DNA from: Chlorokybus atmophyticus
Lineage: Eukaryota; Streptophyta; Chlorokybophyceae; Chlorokybales; Chlorokybaceae
Length of the DNA stretch: 64,000 nucleotides
Reading direction: 5' to 3'
Assembly: GCA_009103225.1 (NCBI GenBank)
Contig: RHPI01000810.1
Coordinates: forward strand, 533,602 to 597,601
Both the position numbers and the translations under genes were made by a program. Below the pieces are notes generated by a model. The model saw only the letters and a list, made by a program, of their open reading frames with translations. It did not search any database and was not told the origin of the DNA. Below are positions 45,797 to 58,257 of the stretch, one piece after another. The first letter of the stretch is position 1. The number at the start of each line of letters is the position of its first letter.

Positions 45797-47103
45797 GCCA
45801 AAACCAAAACAGCGGGTCAACGAGCAGCACACAAGCACACATCTGGCTGGAATGGGGGTTGCAACTTGCAAACGCGGCACACAAGCATGCATATGGTTGT
45901 CGCAGCTCAGCCTGTGCACACAGTCATGTTTGACACAAACAGCCTGTGCAGTATCAAGAACGGGCAGCCTTCAGCAGAAACAACGCCCAAGTGGAACCGC
46001 AGCTGGTAGTAGAATGCACTGTTAACTAGAATCAGACCGTTTGGACTTGGGAAGGCAAAGACAGCAAAGCAACACCTAAAACGAGTCGACGCTATGATGG
46101 TGCAGTAAGTTGTAGTAAAATCTAAACCTGATAGCCGCCAACCAAGCCGTTCCGTTGATTCCAAGTGAATGACGCGCTAAAACCGGCATGAGCTATTGCT
46201 TGCTCCACCGCAAGCCACAGTAGTTAACACGCACCATGGTTGTGTTGGGTCGAAGTAGGGAAGGCGTTCAGCGCGCAGGAAGCGTCTCCGGACGCAACGG
46301 CCAGCAGACTAGGCCAGCTGCAGCCGTCATCGCCCAGTCGACGCCGTGCTGCGTCTGGTTACTGAGCACGCCAATGACTCTTTCTGAAGAATGGACAGAT
46401 TACAATTTATGCATGCACTTACCAAACTCTGTGCGCTTGGTTTTTTTGGGATGAGATTGTGTTGCGCTCAGCTGCTGCAGCCGCTGCCGACACACAATGC
46501 ATGCACTTGACTTTGATAACATTGGAGCGACCTGTAAAGCCGTGCATGCTTCCGCTTTGCTGCGAAACTACAGCTGAAAACACTATCTTGCAGCAACATG
46601 TTCACGTGCTCCTGCACGCATGCGCGGCTTTATACCCAAACAACAGCTCAGCTTTGCAGAAACTCACAGAGGGCTCGCCAAGCACTGCTCGACTCCACCA
46701 TAAAGCAAAGATGGTTTTCTCCACCGCAGGACGAACGGCACTCAACGAGCTGCAGGAGGGCGGAGCCCAGATGACAGGCAAGGGCAAACATTTACCATGA
46801 CGGTGACAATAGCGGCGTAGCAGCTTCTTGCTGTTGTACTCCCCTGTTGTTCTTGAGCAGCAGCGAACCACTGCCACAGCTGCCCCACCGCAGCCTCCCG
46901 CTCGCGCCTCACACCAAATTCTGCGCAAACCCTAATGTGTGCAGTCTGCGAGACAACGACAAGCCCGTGCTTCGCGCCGCTATGACAGCGCTTCGGCATG
47001 CGTTGACAATACTGTGGAATGGTTCAACCTTTAATAATGTGCCCGGTTGAGAGTTGTGCATACGGTGCAGTTGCCACTTGTCTGATACGCATGGTCAATG
47101 TAA
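45797..47103. other. Intergenic stretch with unassigned frames
   Basis: Should contain the first exon and promoter of the DCN1-like gene. Several short frames exist on both strands (for example 46236-46454 plus and 46602-46928 minus), none with a recognisable domain or good splice context. Confidence 0.4.
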
Positions 47104-49572
47104 GGCATGGCCAGGGTTGTCATTAAGATATTTTCACAATAGCCATGGTGACTGTTTTATGCATAATTGACATCATGTAAATGATTTACGTATAGCCAAT
47201 TGGTGGCTGTTTTGTGAGGGAGGCTCATGTGCAACATGCCAGAGGTGGCTGTTTTGAGGTTTTGCACTTTAGGTCTGCTCTGAAACATTGAGCACCATGC
47301 ACGACCATGAACACATATATCGGGCACTCATAGCACGTTTCTCAGACTGTTGCACCTACTTGTACGAGCACACATAACCAATGGTAGCAATTATTGCCTA
47401 ACTACTTGCCTAAGCACCCAACATACACCTGTCTTTCGCAAGTCATATGGTGAGTACACCCTTATGTCGAGAGTCTCTTAGCTTAGCCCACTACGCTTGG
47501 CACGTACGCACACATTAAGATGCGCTTCCTGCAACATGTTGCAATATATCTCTGATAGTGTTCATTGTGGAAAACGCGCGCTCGTTTTCCACACTACCCA
47601 CTGGCAACACCAGCATGATCAGAGCAAGTGTGACATACTCGCTGATACGATCTGCGAGCACAACATTACCAATGAGCTGCTTCCAAAAACTCTATGTTGC
47701 CCTCGAAGAGTGCACGGCAGCAACCATGGGCTGCGCAAACGTATCCCATTGCGTGCGCATCTGCTGCTGGTCAACGAAAGGGGAGAGCTCAGCAGCCCCC
47801 ACTACTTGTGCCTGCCCAAAGTGGCGTCCAAGCACACGTGTCAGTTGTCGCGCATTGTCATCCCATGCTTTTTGCGATGACCTCAGCTCCTCAGCACTGC
47901 TGCTGGACCCTGGTCGTGACTGCCAGGAATTGGGTTGAAGCACACAAAAACCTAGGAGCAGCTCTGAAGGCGGGAACCGTTGTCGAAAGTCTTGCAGAAC
48001 AAGCTCTGCTGCGCGCTTGGCATCAATCTTTGCTTTGTGCACAGCGGCTTCCCACAACTCAGAGTTAGCTGAGCCTGTTAGTTCGTGCATGCTGTGCTTC
48101 TTGGGTTGGCTTCCTTGTGAAAGGTTTCGGTGACGGTGACGTTGAAGTCAATGGCGCCTACTATGATACATAATATATCAGTTGCATTGGAGATGACTCG
48201 TACAGGTCCACATGCACGTGCACAATGATATATAAGTAGTAAACAAGTAGCACATGCAAGAGTGCATGATGCAGCTGATAGCATGTGCGCTTACCTCATT
48301 CACAGAGTCAGCAAACTCCCAGCCTTTTTACAATGTCCAATGGGCTTCAGGTGGTGTCACACCTTTTAAGGATCCCAACAGGCTCTGAAAACGAGGGTAG
48401 TTGGTCAACAAGAATGCATTGTTTAGCGTCCATCACAGCACGCGCGCACGATCACGCATGCATGCACAGGCGCGCACGCATGCGCATTGACACAGGCATA
48501 AGCATTCCACTTACTCTATCATAGGTCGTCCACGTAGCAGAATGTGTACAACACACAGCAACAAAACAGCCTTGTGTCGTTGCTCGCATGTGGTAGCGAT
48601 AGCAAATGCATCTTGAATGCACTGCTGCCCACCACCAAATGCAGCTTGCAGTTGGTCACGCTATAGTACGTTTTGATACTTCTCTGCACACTGAGCAGTG
48701 GACGTTCGTTAAACACACATGCACACTTCGCACACAACTCTAGAACTGACAACAACCAAGCTCCTCCACCTCCTAATCGTCAGACACCTTGCACAACCTT
48801 CCTAGCACACACACAAACCTCACCTTCTGGTGGTCCTCTGTCCCTTCGTGTGTAAAGATCCACCTTGAACACCGTTGATCCACCTGCCAGCCCATTGCGA
48901 CGAGCCCCCCCCACACGACGACAAACCTCGCAATATGCCAGCCCATCTTATTTGTCAAACCTTAACCAATTAAACTTCTCCAATCAGATATCTTTAAACC
49001 CTCTGTTACAATCAGCTTTAGACCAAACCCTTGCCTTTTGCACAAACGCTGATGCGCCGGAGCTATCACCCTCGACGGCCTCCTCCTCGTTGGTGGGGGT
49101 GCTCCTGGTTGAGGGGCCAGCCAGCACTGCAGGGTCGCCGTCAACGTCAAACAGGGGCTTGAACACAAAGTTGTCTGGCAACTTTGCCTTTTGTGGGCGC
49201 CCGCCACCCATAGCAGCCCTGCTCCGCCGCCGCCGCCGCCCACACAGCGCCTCTTGCCGCCAACGCCGCTGCAGTCAGCAGCCTGCTGGATATCTACGCC
49301 TTGCCTCCGACGCAACACAGATATCACAAGTTGTGAGTTGTGAGTCATGTCTCATAACTCAAACTCCCAACTCAGTTGGGCTAAAGTAACTAAATTGGAT
49401 GGGAAACGAGTAAAGTCAAGGCCAACGCGTGGCTGTCTATAAGTTCATGTAGCCGCTACTGTGGCTGTAACATGCAGCAATTGGGCTCCAAAATAGCCAC
49501 ATGTATGCTTGGCTGAGTTTACAAAAGCCACATTGGCCGTATACAGCCACTAACAACACCACTGGGCATGGC
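47104..49572 (-). mobile_element. hAT DNA transposon with 8-bp target duplication
   Basis: The element spans 47112-49564 and is flanked by GGCATGGC on both sides (47104-47111 and 49565-49572), a perfect 8-bp target duplication as made by hAT transposases. Ends read CAGGGTTGTCATTA (left) and CAGTGGTGTTGTTA (right, minus strand), matching the CA-G tips of hAT inverted repeats. Just inside both ends are several copies of GTGGCTGT or TGGCTTTTG and their complements, typical subterminal binding repeats. It carries a broken transposase gene on the minus strand. At 2.45 kb it is shorter than most autonomous hATs, so it is probably an internally deleted copy. Confidence 0.9.
47480..49211 (-). pseudogene. 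hAT transposase, fragmented
   Basis: Minus-strand pieces of one transposase. The N-terminus is at 48984-49211 (MGGGRPQKAKLPDNFVFKPL). At about 48520-48640 follows FGGGQQCIQDAFAIATTCEQ then VVHILLRGRPMIE, and at about 48300-48390 SLLGSLKGVTPPEAHWTL, a TAA stop, then KGWEFADSVNE in the same frame. At 47692-48090 comes AKIDAKRAAELVLQDFRQRF and PPSELLLGFCVLQPNSW. The C-terminal dimerisation domain (about 47545-47640) reads LALIMLVLPVGSVENERAFS, the signature of hAT proteins, and then frameshifts before LQEAHLNVCV. The central region bearing two of the three catalytic acidic residues is missing or unrecognisable. Confidence 0.8.
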
Positions 49573-51488
49573 TAGCGTTGAGTGCTAGTCGAGCGACATA
49601 TGAGACCAAATAGATCATGCAATATTGTTTACATCCTTGCGAAAGCGAAGATCAATGTTTGCTTAGCAATAATATAAATAAAGTCTTATTATCGTACGTG
49701 CATCAAGCTAACCAATAATTGAACGTTATACATGTGCAAATGTACGTATGTTCGTCGCGTCCAATGAGGCTCGCCATTGGGGTAGCCCTTGCGAGAGTAT
49801 TGTCGTCGATATCGGCCTGTGCATCAAAACTCCCTTGCATATTTAATCCTAACGGCACGCCCTCACATTATTGACATAAATGTGTTGCTTGCAGCAAACA
49901 TAAAACACCCCCCCTCCCCNNNNNNNNNNNNNNNNNNNNNNNNNTATTGGTTAGCTTTCTGCTCGTTCCCCTGCCATTCCATTGTTGATACCTCTTTTTA
50001 TGATAATGAGTATTATTTGGATAATACTTGAGCTCAAGTAGTAATTGTACTTGTTGCAATTTGTAATTAAACTTGCACAATTGTGCATTCATTAGGGCGG
50101 TTGCAATTGTTGTGTAGAGCCATGCAAGCACTCAATGTGCTCATAGCTTACACAATTGCACACATGCACACATACACGCACACAATGACAAGAGGGACGT
50201 CAACTCCAAGCTTCTTATCATGTGCACATTCACCCATGCAGTTATGCGCGTACACTATCATAATTTAAAAATGGTAATTTTTTTGTAAGGGACTCGCCTC
50301 AGTTCAAGCAATAGCGTAGTGAAACAAGTGTGGTAATGTAAGCTGAACATCAGATAAGTTGCATGGTTGCACGCACACTTAGTGTGGTGTATGACATTGC
50401 GTGCGAGTGACACCTTGCATGCGGGCCACGGAGCATATTTTCTCTTCAAGAGCACAATGTGATACACACAAGTTGAGTTGCGGGAGTCGTGCGCAACGTT
50501 GTGTGTGACAACCTTTGTGTGGCACAGTGTGTGACTCATCGCACATGCTTTCACCGATTACTGTCGTCAGTGACAACTCGTCACTCCGTGACAGCGCGTC
50601 GTGTGCAGGGCACGCGACCAACACGCGCTCGCACAGAGCTCCGCGGCCATCTTCCCGGCGGCGACGTCTCGGAGTACCACTTCGAGAAGGCACAGAACAC
50701 GGAATCTTCAACACAGGTACAAGTGCCATTAGTAATGGTGCTTAATACAAGCATCATTACGAATGGCATTAATGGGATTAGCCGTATTGAGCGACAAACG
50801 GGACTCTCGATACTGGCCCTACACTGTACCAGTAACCCAAGCTGTGCCACAGGCGTCAAAGTACACCAGCGTACAGCACCAGTTCTGTACTGGCGATCTC
50901 GGGCCGGCGCGGCCTTCAACCTTCAGCGGTGACCCGCGGGTCAGCACGCAACGCCTGTTACGCGTCCGGCCGTTGCATTACCCCTCAACAAATACCGGTT
51001 GGAACTTCTTATTACCAGATATTACCCAATTCGTACGCCGGTCTTCTTAGCATATTATACCCGCGCTGACGGCATCTACGTCGGCCATTGCGACCGGCCG
51101 CGCGATATAGCACACCGTTCGACAGGTAGCGGGAAAGCTACGCAGTACGAGCCTAGACAACAGCGCTTTCAATTTGTTGTTAATAGCTTGAAAGCGCCAG
51201 CTGGCAGGCCGGCGGCGGCAGTGGTGACAGCGGCGGCGTGCTCGTCGTAAGGTCAGGGGCAGGCAGCTTGGTGTTGAACGGAGCTGGCATTATCGTGGGA
51301 CACCGGCATTACGAGCTCGCGGTTGCGCGTGTGTGCGTTTGCGTTGGTTTCTTGCTAGAGTCAAGGAGGTGAAGCAGGGGCGGCGCTGCCAAGCTGAAAC
51401 ACGGCGAGCAGTTGCTGAGGGCAAAGTGTTTTTATGTTGTAGTGCGTGGTGAGACAGTTTGAGCTTCTTGTAGCGGGCGTGCTTCACC
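49573..51488. other. Intergenic stretch with gap and unassigned GC-rich block
   Basis: 49,573-50,480 is AT-rich and contains 25 N (49920-49944) after a C-rich run, plus a CA repeat near 50150-50190. 50,490-51,250 is GC-rich; its longest plus-strand frames (50489-50932 and 50763-51050) have no family that I recognise. The last 240 bp are the leader of the sterol desaturase gene. Confidence 0.4.
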
Positions 51489-53378
51489 ATGTTGCGGCCG
51501 GGAGGCTTATGCTTGCTGGTGTTTGCCGGGCTGGCGTTGGTGGCTGCGGCTGCCAACTACACGGTGGCGCCAGTGTCGTCAACGCCGTCGCCTACTGCGC
51601 TGACCAAGGAGGAGACGCTGAAGCTGCTTTATGAAGAGAACGAGTGGAAGAACGGTCTGGCCCTATGGGTGCTTCCTAACAGCTGGACCGTTGCTATCCC
51701 GCACTTCTTCCGGTAAGTAGACCATGGTTTCAGGACCTACCTTGGTGATCCTTTCCAGGCCACGGTGTGCATGCATGTTGGATAGCTTTGGCACTTGGAG
51801 TAACAGGTGAGTTGCCTCGGAAAGAGCTAGGCTTTACGATGCATATTCGTATGGGAGGGGAGATTAGTCAAGCGCTGAAGGTTGTCAGGCATGTGGTGGT
51901 ATTGCTTGCGAAGGCTGATCACATTGTGATGCATACAAAGGCTGCATAGCTTCTTCTCAGCACGCCATGAACCTCTGCTTGTTCAGAATCACTCATCTAC
52001 ACCAATATGCACGATGCGTCTGGCTAGATTCCACTTCGTTTTGTTATTTGCTTGCTTGCTTGGACATGTCGCCATGGAGGGTGCTGGTTCAACCACATAC
52101 AGTCGTTCTGTGCTCTTTGATGAATGTCTTAGGGTCTGAGAGCAGGCTTACGGGCTAGGGGATGTGGGCCAACTGCTGATGCGTTACCATCAGCATGCAG
52201 CTTTTTTCTGTACCAGTTACTATTCATGGCCCTGATTCCTTATGTTGTACCATGTAGGAGCTGGCTAAGAAACTACATCTTAGCAAATGTTGTTTACTTG
52301 GGAACGGGCACGCTGTGGTGCGTGTATCTGTATGGGTTTGCTCGCGGACGCTACTACCCTGAGGAGGCCATTCCCAAGGCAAAAGACATCTTCGTGCAGG
52401 TCAAGGTGAGCTACAAGAACAGTAACTGATAGGCTGTGCTGCCTTTTTTTGGTTTGTTTGATGGCGCCTTTGGTTGTGTTTGGGGAGGAAGGCGCAGGGA
52501 TGAGGGGGGCAGGCATTGGTTGTTATCCTTTGATAGACTGTTGCATGGGTGCCAACTGTTACTGTCCCACAGGTTTCTCTCGCTGCGCTTCCAATGTTTT
52601 CAATGCTGCCCTCCTGCGCGGAATACATCATAGAGCAGGGGTGGACACTGTGCTATGCGAAAACATCACAGGTAAGCCGAAAGTTGAAAGGTTCTCGCAT
52701 GCCTGCATGGCAGCATCGCCTGGGCCGCCGATGTTGGGACAGGTCTGGACAACACTGTACTCATATCGCTACCTTTGGATGTCTCAGGTTGGATGGCCAG
52801 CCTACTGCGCATACTTGGCCATATACATGTTGCTGGTTGAGTTTGGTGTGTACTGGGCTCACCGTCTGCTCCATGACATCAAGCCTCTTTACCGCTGGCT
52901 GCATGCCCCCCACCATATCTACAACAAGCAGAACACGCTCTCTCCCTTCGCAGGTATTGTCTTGTTGACAACAGCCGCAACATGCATTGAAGGTTTTGTC
53001 AGCCAGAGCGTTCTCTGCGGCCTTGTGTGGTGCATGCTGCGTCAGCGCTAGGCTGTAGAGGATGTCTCAACGTGGCAATATGTGTATGCAGGGTTGGCGT
53101 TTAATCCCATCGATGGAATCCTGCAAGCATCGCCTTATGTGCTTTCGTTGTTCATCGTGCCCATGCACGCCCTGACTTATGATATGCTGTTGTTTGCAAC
53201 CGGGGTGTGGACCACCAACATTCATGACAACATCCATGCTGACATCTGGCCTATCATGGGAGCAGGCTATCACACCATCCACCACATCACCTACCGCCAC
53301 AACTATGGGCACTACACCACGTTCATGGACCAGCTGTTTGGTACGCTCCATGTGCCGAAGACTGTCAAGTCCAGTTAA
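51489..53378 (+). CDS. Delta7-sterol C5(6)-desaturase
   Basis: Introduces the C5-C6 double bond in sterol rings (ERG3 in fungi, STE1/DWF7 in plants) at the endoplasmic reticulum. Five exons: 51489-51712, 52258-52399, 52573-52671, 52788-52953, 53092-53378, all GT-AG and in phase, giving 305 residues and a TAA stop. The diiron His boxes of the fatty acid hydroxylase superfamily are complete: HRLLH, HAPHH (in [20 protein letters not shown]) and HTIHH (in [20 protein letters not shown]). Other diagnostic stretches are [52 protein letters not shown] and [20 protein letters not shown]. The N-terminus has an unusual cleavable-looking signal ([20 protein letters not shown]) before the usual first membrane helix. 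The gene appears intact. Confidence 0.94.
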
Positions 53379-54728
53379 CCCACGCACTGAGCAGTTGCAA
53401 CTTGCACTGTAGTTACGGTCACAGTTTTGTGAAAGTTTGCGGCATGATTTGCTAAGCTGAAGGGTGTGATGGACGTTGTATCATAAGCAAGGCGGTGTAG
53501 CTGTGGTGTAGCGCATGTGGTGCAAGGTAATATTCAGGTCAAGTAGGTGTGCATAATTTTGCTGCACTGTTTTGAGGAGAGAGACAGAGCGTTTATGGCT
53601 GTTAGTTCCAGGTTTGCACATAATGTCATGCTTTTCATGTTACAACCTTGGTAGTTGCTGGACTCCTGAGAAGCATGCCCATGAGCCAAGCTGTAGCATG
53701 TATTGTGTTAGCCCTGATTGCCGATCACACGGCACAGGCATTGCCAAAGGACATACTTCACATGGAGATAAGCAAATACATGAATGCTTTTCACGTCAGA
53801 ACCCTAAGGTTGACGAGACTCCTGAGAAGCATGCCCATGCGCCAAGCTGTTGCGGTAGCCCCGACTGCAGATCAGACACAGCACATTGCCAAACTACATA
53901 CTTCACATGGAGGTTGCAAATTATTTCCGCCTCGCCTGCTGCAGGTTGTTGCCCCTCCTGTACCTACACCATGCGGTATGCAGGTGAGAGTGGAGTGTTG
54001 CAAGTTTCATGCGTGCGCAATTGTGTTCTGCGTTTTGTAAACCCCGTCGCTCAATGATACATGCCCCCCGATCTACAACTACAGAGTTCTTTCTGCATCT
54101 ACTACCTTGGGAAGACTCTATCTCTACGTCTCTGAGCGACCAGCACACTCAAGTTACGCGCTCTCTGGTGGGGAAAGTATGCACTCTCAAGGTGTCATGC
54201 ATGCATTATTGTATTTGCTGAGTGCTTTGCTGTGTGGTCTTGAGTGCGGTGCATGTGTGCGTGCATGCATTGTTGCACCTGTTTTATTGGAATGCCTATG
54301 CATGCATGCATGCATGCATGCATAGATACAGCGGCACAGCACTCACACCCACCCCCTCGCCCTCGTGTGGCCCTGCTGCTGCTGCTGCTGTTGTGGTAAC
54401 AAGCCCTCCTAGGGGTCATCTTACACCCATCACTTCATGACCACAGGTGGCTCACTGCTATCTTGCCACACCTGCCCTGCCTGCTGTACCGCTCTCATCC
54501 CCGCCCTTGTCATTCACTTAGACAGCGCACAGAGCTAGCTATGCCCTTGCCCTTGCCTTTGCCTTGATTATCTTCCTCGCCGGCTGTTTGTGCTTGTGAT
54601 TGTTGCTTGCTTTTGCTTAGTGTTACTGCTTAATTGTGGTGTGCGCTTCGCATCTACAACACTTGAGCAGATCATACAAACAATGCATTCAGGTTCCAGC
54701 GCCGCGGCCACAACCAGCAGCAAGCGCA
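53379..54728. other. Intergenic region with 156-bp tandem repeat and TGCA microsatellite
   Basis: No gene. Two diverged units start at 53661 and 53817, each opening GACTCCTGAGAAGCATGCCC and closing near CTTCACATGGAG. A TGCA repeat lies at about 54298-54322 and a CTG repeat near 54375-54390. Small frames made by these repeats are not coding. Confidence 0.5.
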
Positions 54729-57538
54729 TTACGTCCTTGATGCCTGTTCTCGCTGCAACCATCGTCCATCCTTACCAAGCAACCAGCTGCTGCTTTTCCC
54801 TCCTCCCTTCCCTCCCTCCATGGTTTTCCTCGCTGCGGGTAAGCTTTTGCTGCTGCTTGCGTCAGCATCTGGACCGCGATCTGTGCGCCGCGGAGATGAA
54901 CCTGCAGTAGAAGTCTTAGGAATGACTTTCATTTCTCCGCCCATAACTTCCACCCGATCAAAACTGATGCCAAGCTGCTTGGCGAACTTCTGCATGACAA
55001 ACGCTTCCTGCCATCAACTAATATCAGTATTACACCAAGTATTACACCCACATATACCAGACACATTTCACTTGTTGAAGGGTTGTTGATTCAAAACTGG
55101 CACGTACCTGCGGCTCGCATATAGAAACTACAGTCCCTTCACGTCCTAAACGACCCGTGCGACCTGCTCTGTGAGCGTAGTGCACACCATCTGTCGGAAG
55201 CTCTAGATTGAACACCTGATGAAACAACACGTATGTTTATTCCGTCACTGGTTGGACGCTAACTTCTCAAGCAAGGCTACTCAGAAGCATGACCAAACTG
55301 TACCGCTCCGCATTCAGGTACATCCAGGCCACGCGCCGCTACCTCGCTGACCAGAAGAACCTGTTTTATACCAGGGTTAGGCTGCCTACAGAGCTAGCAT
55401 TTCGCACGGGGGTCAACAAAGATGCAAATCTGTAGCTGGCATGGCACGAACCTGGAGCACGCCTTGCCGGAAGGCTGTGAGAACATTCCCGCGGGACACC
55501 TTGTCTGTGAGCAGTTGCAAAAATTGTGTTGCAAGGGCAATGGCTATCAGTGCGAAACCACTGCAACTAGCACGCACCCATCTCTCCACTTAGCGCACCG
55601 ACTGCCATGCCTTTACCCTCCAACTTTCCCTGAACATCCTGCGCGAGACCAAAGAAACCAATCAGTTCCTGTTGCAAGCGACAACTGTGTTGACACGTTA
55701 AGACCAGGTCCACATGCTGACTTTAAACACCCCTGTGAGGGTAAACACAAGCAGCCATTACCCGACCCAAGGCACACAGACCTTCAGACGACGGCTGTAA
55801 TTGAGGAACACAAGAGCTGTTGGTACTCCTAGCGCATGTATGCAGCGTCGCAGCGTGTCCACCTTGTGCTGTCGGGGTGCAATGACGAAGCTGCAGAACA
55901 AGAACCCGGTCAGCATGGTTGTGCTTGCAACATGCACGTCAAATTGGCCATGACTTGCCTGTGGACAAGTGTTGGTGGTAAACTGCCTTGCAATTCACAT
56001 GAGGAGGTGCTGCTGTCAGGCTGTGACAACTGCTCGGTGTCACTTCCCCTCCCAAGCTTGATGTGAAGAGGGTCTCTGCCCTACTTTTGCAAGGTGACTT
56101 GGTTAGCAAAGTTGCAAACAAGTGCAGGTCAGCAAGGGCAACGTTGAAGGGTGCTGGCATGCCCATACCCAGGCAGCTGCCGCCTTCATGATGCCAGCTG
56201 GCATAGTTGCAGATACCAGAACCGTCTGCCGCTGTGATGGCATACCACACGCACGCACGATACACTCAAGATCTCGCCGGTACTCTGGGTCCAGCAGCTT
56301 GTCCGCCTCATCCAAGATCAGTGTCTGAATGCCATGGGTGGCCAGCCTGTGTGAGTAAAGATATAAACATTACAAGCCTTCACTAGCGGCAGAGCACATT
56401 CGTGTGAGTGGCCAAAGGCCAGCAGCAGAACACAAGTAAGAGTTTCAATGCTATGCGGTACTTGCTCACTTTTTACTACGTACAAGCTCAGAAACTCGCC
56501 CAACAGTCCCGACAACAATCAGCGGCTTGTTCTGCTTGAGAGCTTTCTCCTGGAGACATCAAGAGTCTGTAACTAGCCCAAAGCCGGGAGTGCTGCTGCT
56601 GAGGACATTTGCAGAAATTTGCAGGACTGCAATCAGCCTACTAATGTAGTCAGCGTAATAGGTTGTTTGCACACCTGGCGAAGCATACTGGCACCACCAA
56701 TCAACTGCTGCACCAAGCGCTGTGACTCAATGTCCTGCGGCAGGAGCTTCTGCACTTCCCGAACAATCTGCACCAATGCCAACATCACACGGACAACACC
56801 TCAGCAGCCACTGCCTAGACACAAGTGTGGTAGCCTCACTCGCATAGACACCCCACCTGCATTGCCAGTTCGCGGGACGGCACGATGACCGCAACCTCCA
56901 CCGACCTGGAACTCCTTCGCTTATCGCTGCCAATGGGACTGCCGTCGGCGGGCGTCAGCTTTGCCAGTGCCGGCAGCAGGTACGCCAGCGTCTTTCCGGA
57001 ACCAGTGTAGCCCTGCACAGCAAGCAGTATGTACTGAAGCGCGGGCATGACCGCAACAACGCAGATGCTATGCATGCACTGTAACCATTTGCCATCAGCA
57101 GTGAACACTGTGTGTGGTAAGCGCAAGCTTTACGCAATCTGCAAACCTGCACAGCGGCATCTCGGCCTTCAACTAGCGTGGGTATAGCTGCAGCTTGAAT
57201 GTCTGTCGGCTGCGTTAAGCCCGCATTTGCAAGCGCGCTCACTAGGGCAGAGGGCAAGCCCAGCACCTCAAACTCAGACACTGCAGGAGCTGAAGTTGAG
57301 GTCGAGGCGCTCGAAGTTGACACGCTCTCGCAAGCTTGCACCTGTATGGGGGGCCTGCGCACTGCATTGTTTCAACACCATCACTGCTGAGAAGTCTGCA
57401 ATCGTGCATGTCTGAGGGACTCAAATCATAAAGCCTCCAAGCGCTCACCTTCGGCTCAGCCCAGTAGAGAGGATTAAGGGATGCGAATTGCGCCATTTGC
57501 TGGACACGGGGATATCCGCACTGACAGCTAGCTTCCAT
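54729..57538 (-). CDS. DEAD-box ATP-dependent RNA helicase
   Basis: RNA unwinding or remodelling ATPase. First exons: 57449-57538 (start MEASCQCGYPRVQQMA), 57147-57341, 56857-57012, 56675-56767, 56470-56549, 56169-56346, all phase-consistent. They encode the Q motif region (EVLGLPSALVSALANAGLTQ, then PTDIQAAAIPTLVEGRD), motif I GYTGSGKT, Ia VPSRELAMQ, GGASMLRQ, VGTVGRV (TPGR position), motif II as LILDEADKLLD, and SATM (motif III). The second RecA domain follows in exons between 55050 and 56090: APRQHKVDTLRRCIHALGVP, then NVLTAFRQGVLQ, VLLVSEVAARGLDVPE (motif V) and VHYAHRAGRTGRLGREG (motif VI). The last exon (ending at 54729) has a basic, Ser/Gly-rich tail. Middle exon borders are approximate. 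It resembles organellar plant DEAD-box proteins but localisation is not shown. It is divergent from SRP14. Confidence 0.88.
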
Positions 57539-58257
57539 CTTAATGATGTCCGCGCATGGGCTTCAACTGCTGGAGCCGGAGCAGTAGCAGCTGCAGTTGA
57601 TAGCATGGTCAAGCCACCGAACTTTCATTCATTGGCAGATATAACACCCGCAGAGCACTTCTAATCAGAGCATGCGTGCTTTAGCAAGTGAAAACTGACA
57701 AGAGGTAATGAATTGATTGCAATCTGACACGCGAAGCATAACACAAACAACGCCTATTGCAGCGACGTATTGGACAATTAAACATGGGATCTATTCAGTG
57801 ATAGGCCTGCTTCTTTCCAACATCCGTTACATGGTGGTGGTGGTGGTGGTGGTTGCATATGGTTCTATTGAAGAAGGCAAACGCAGCCCAACAATTATGT
57901 CACACTGTAGAGCGCAATGCATCTTGTAATGCGGTAATGTGGAACTGCGTTGCAACCGCTGTTGCACTGCCACAACTCCCTTCCATGAGACTGCATTACC
58001 GGTTGCGGCGTGCGACAGCAGCAGCCCGCCTCGCCTGACCAGTGCCAACTGCGGCAGAGGCACCCTCATTTCCATGAACCCCTACGCCCTCACGGCGGCC
58101 GACACCTCCTCCTCCGCCGCCGCCGCCAAACCCTAATTTGCGCAAGTTGCACCGAGAATGGTGAACATCTCCAAGTGTTGTGCGTGTCCGTCTCAGCGAC
58201 TAGCTTACAGGTCTCATTGTTGGCAAGCAGGGTGTTGAGGCCACCGCCGCTACCGCC
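57539..58257. other. Divergent intergenic region, helicase / SRP14
   Basis: Contains a GGT repeat at about 57832-57853 and no supported gene. Promoters of both flanking genes must lie here; I see no defined motif. Confidence 0.5.

Noticed and set aside
54298-54322. Telomere-like or regulatory tandem array
   Set aside because: It is a short TGCA microsatellite.
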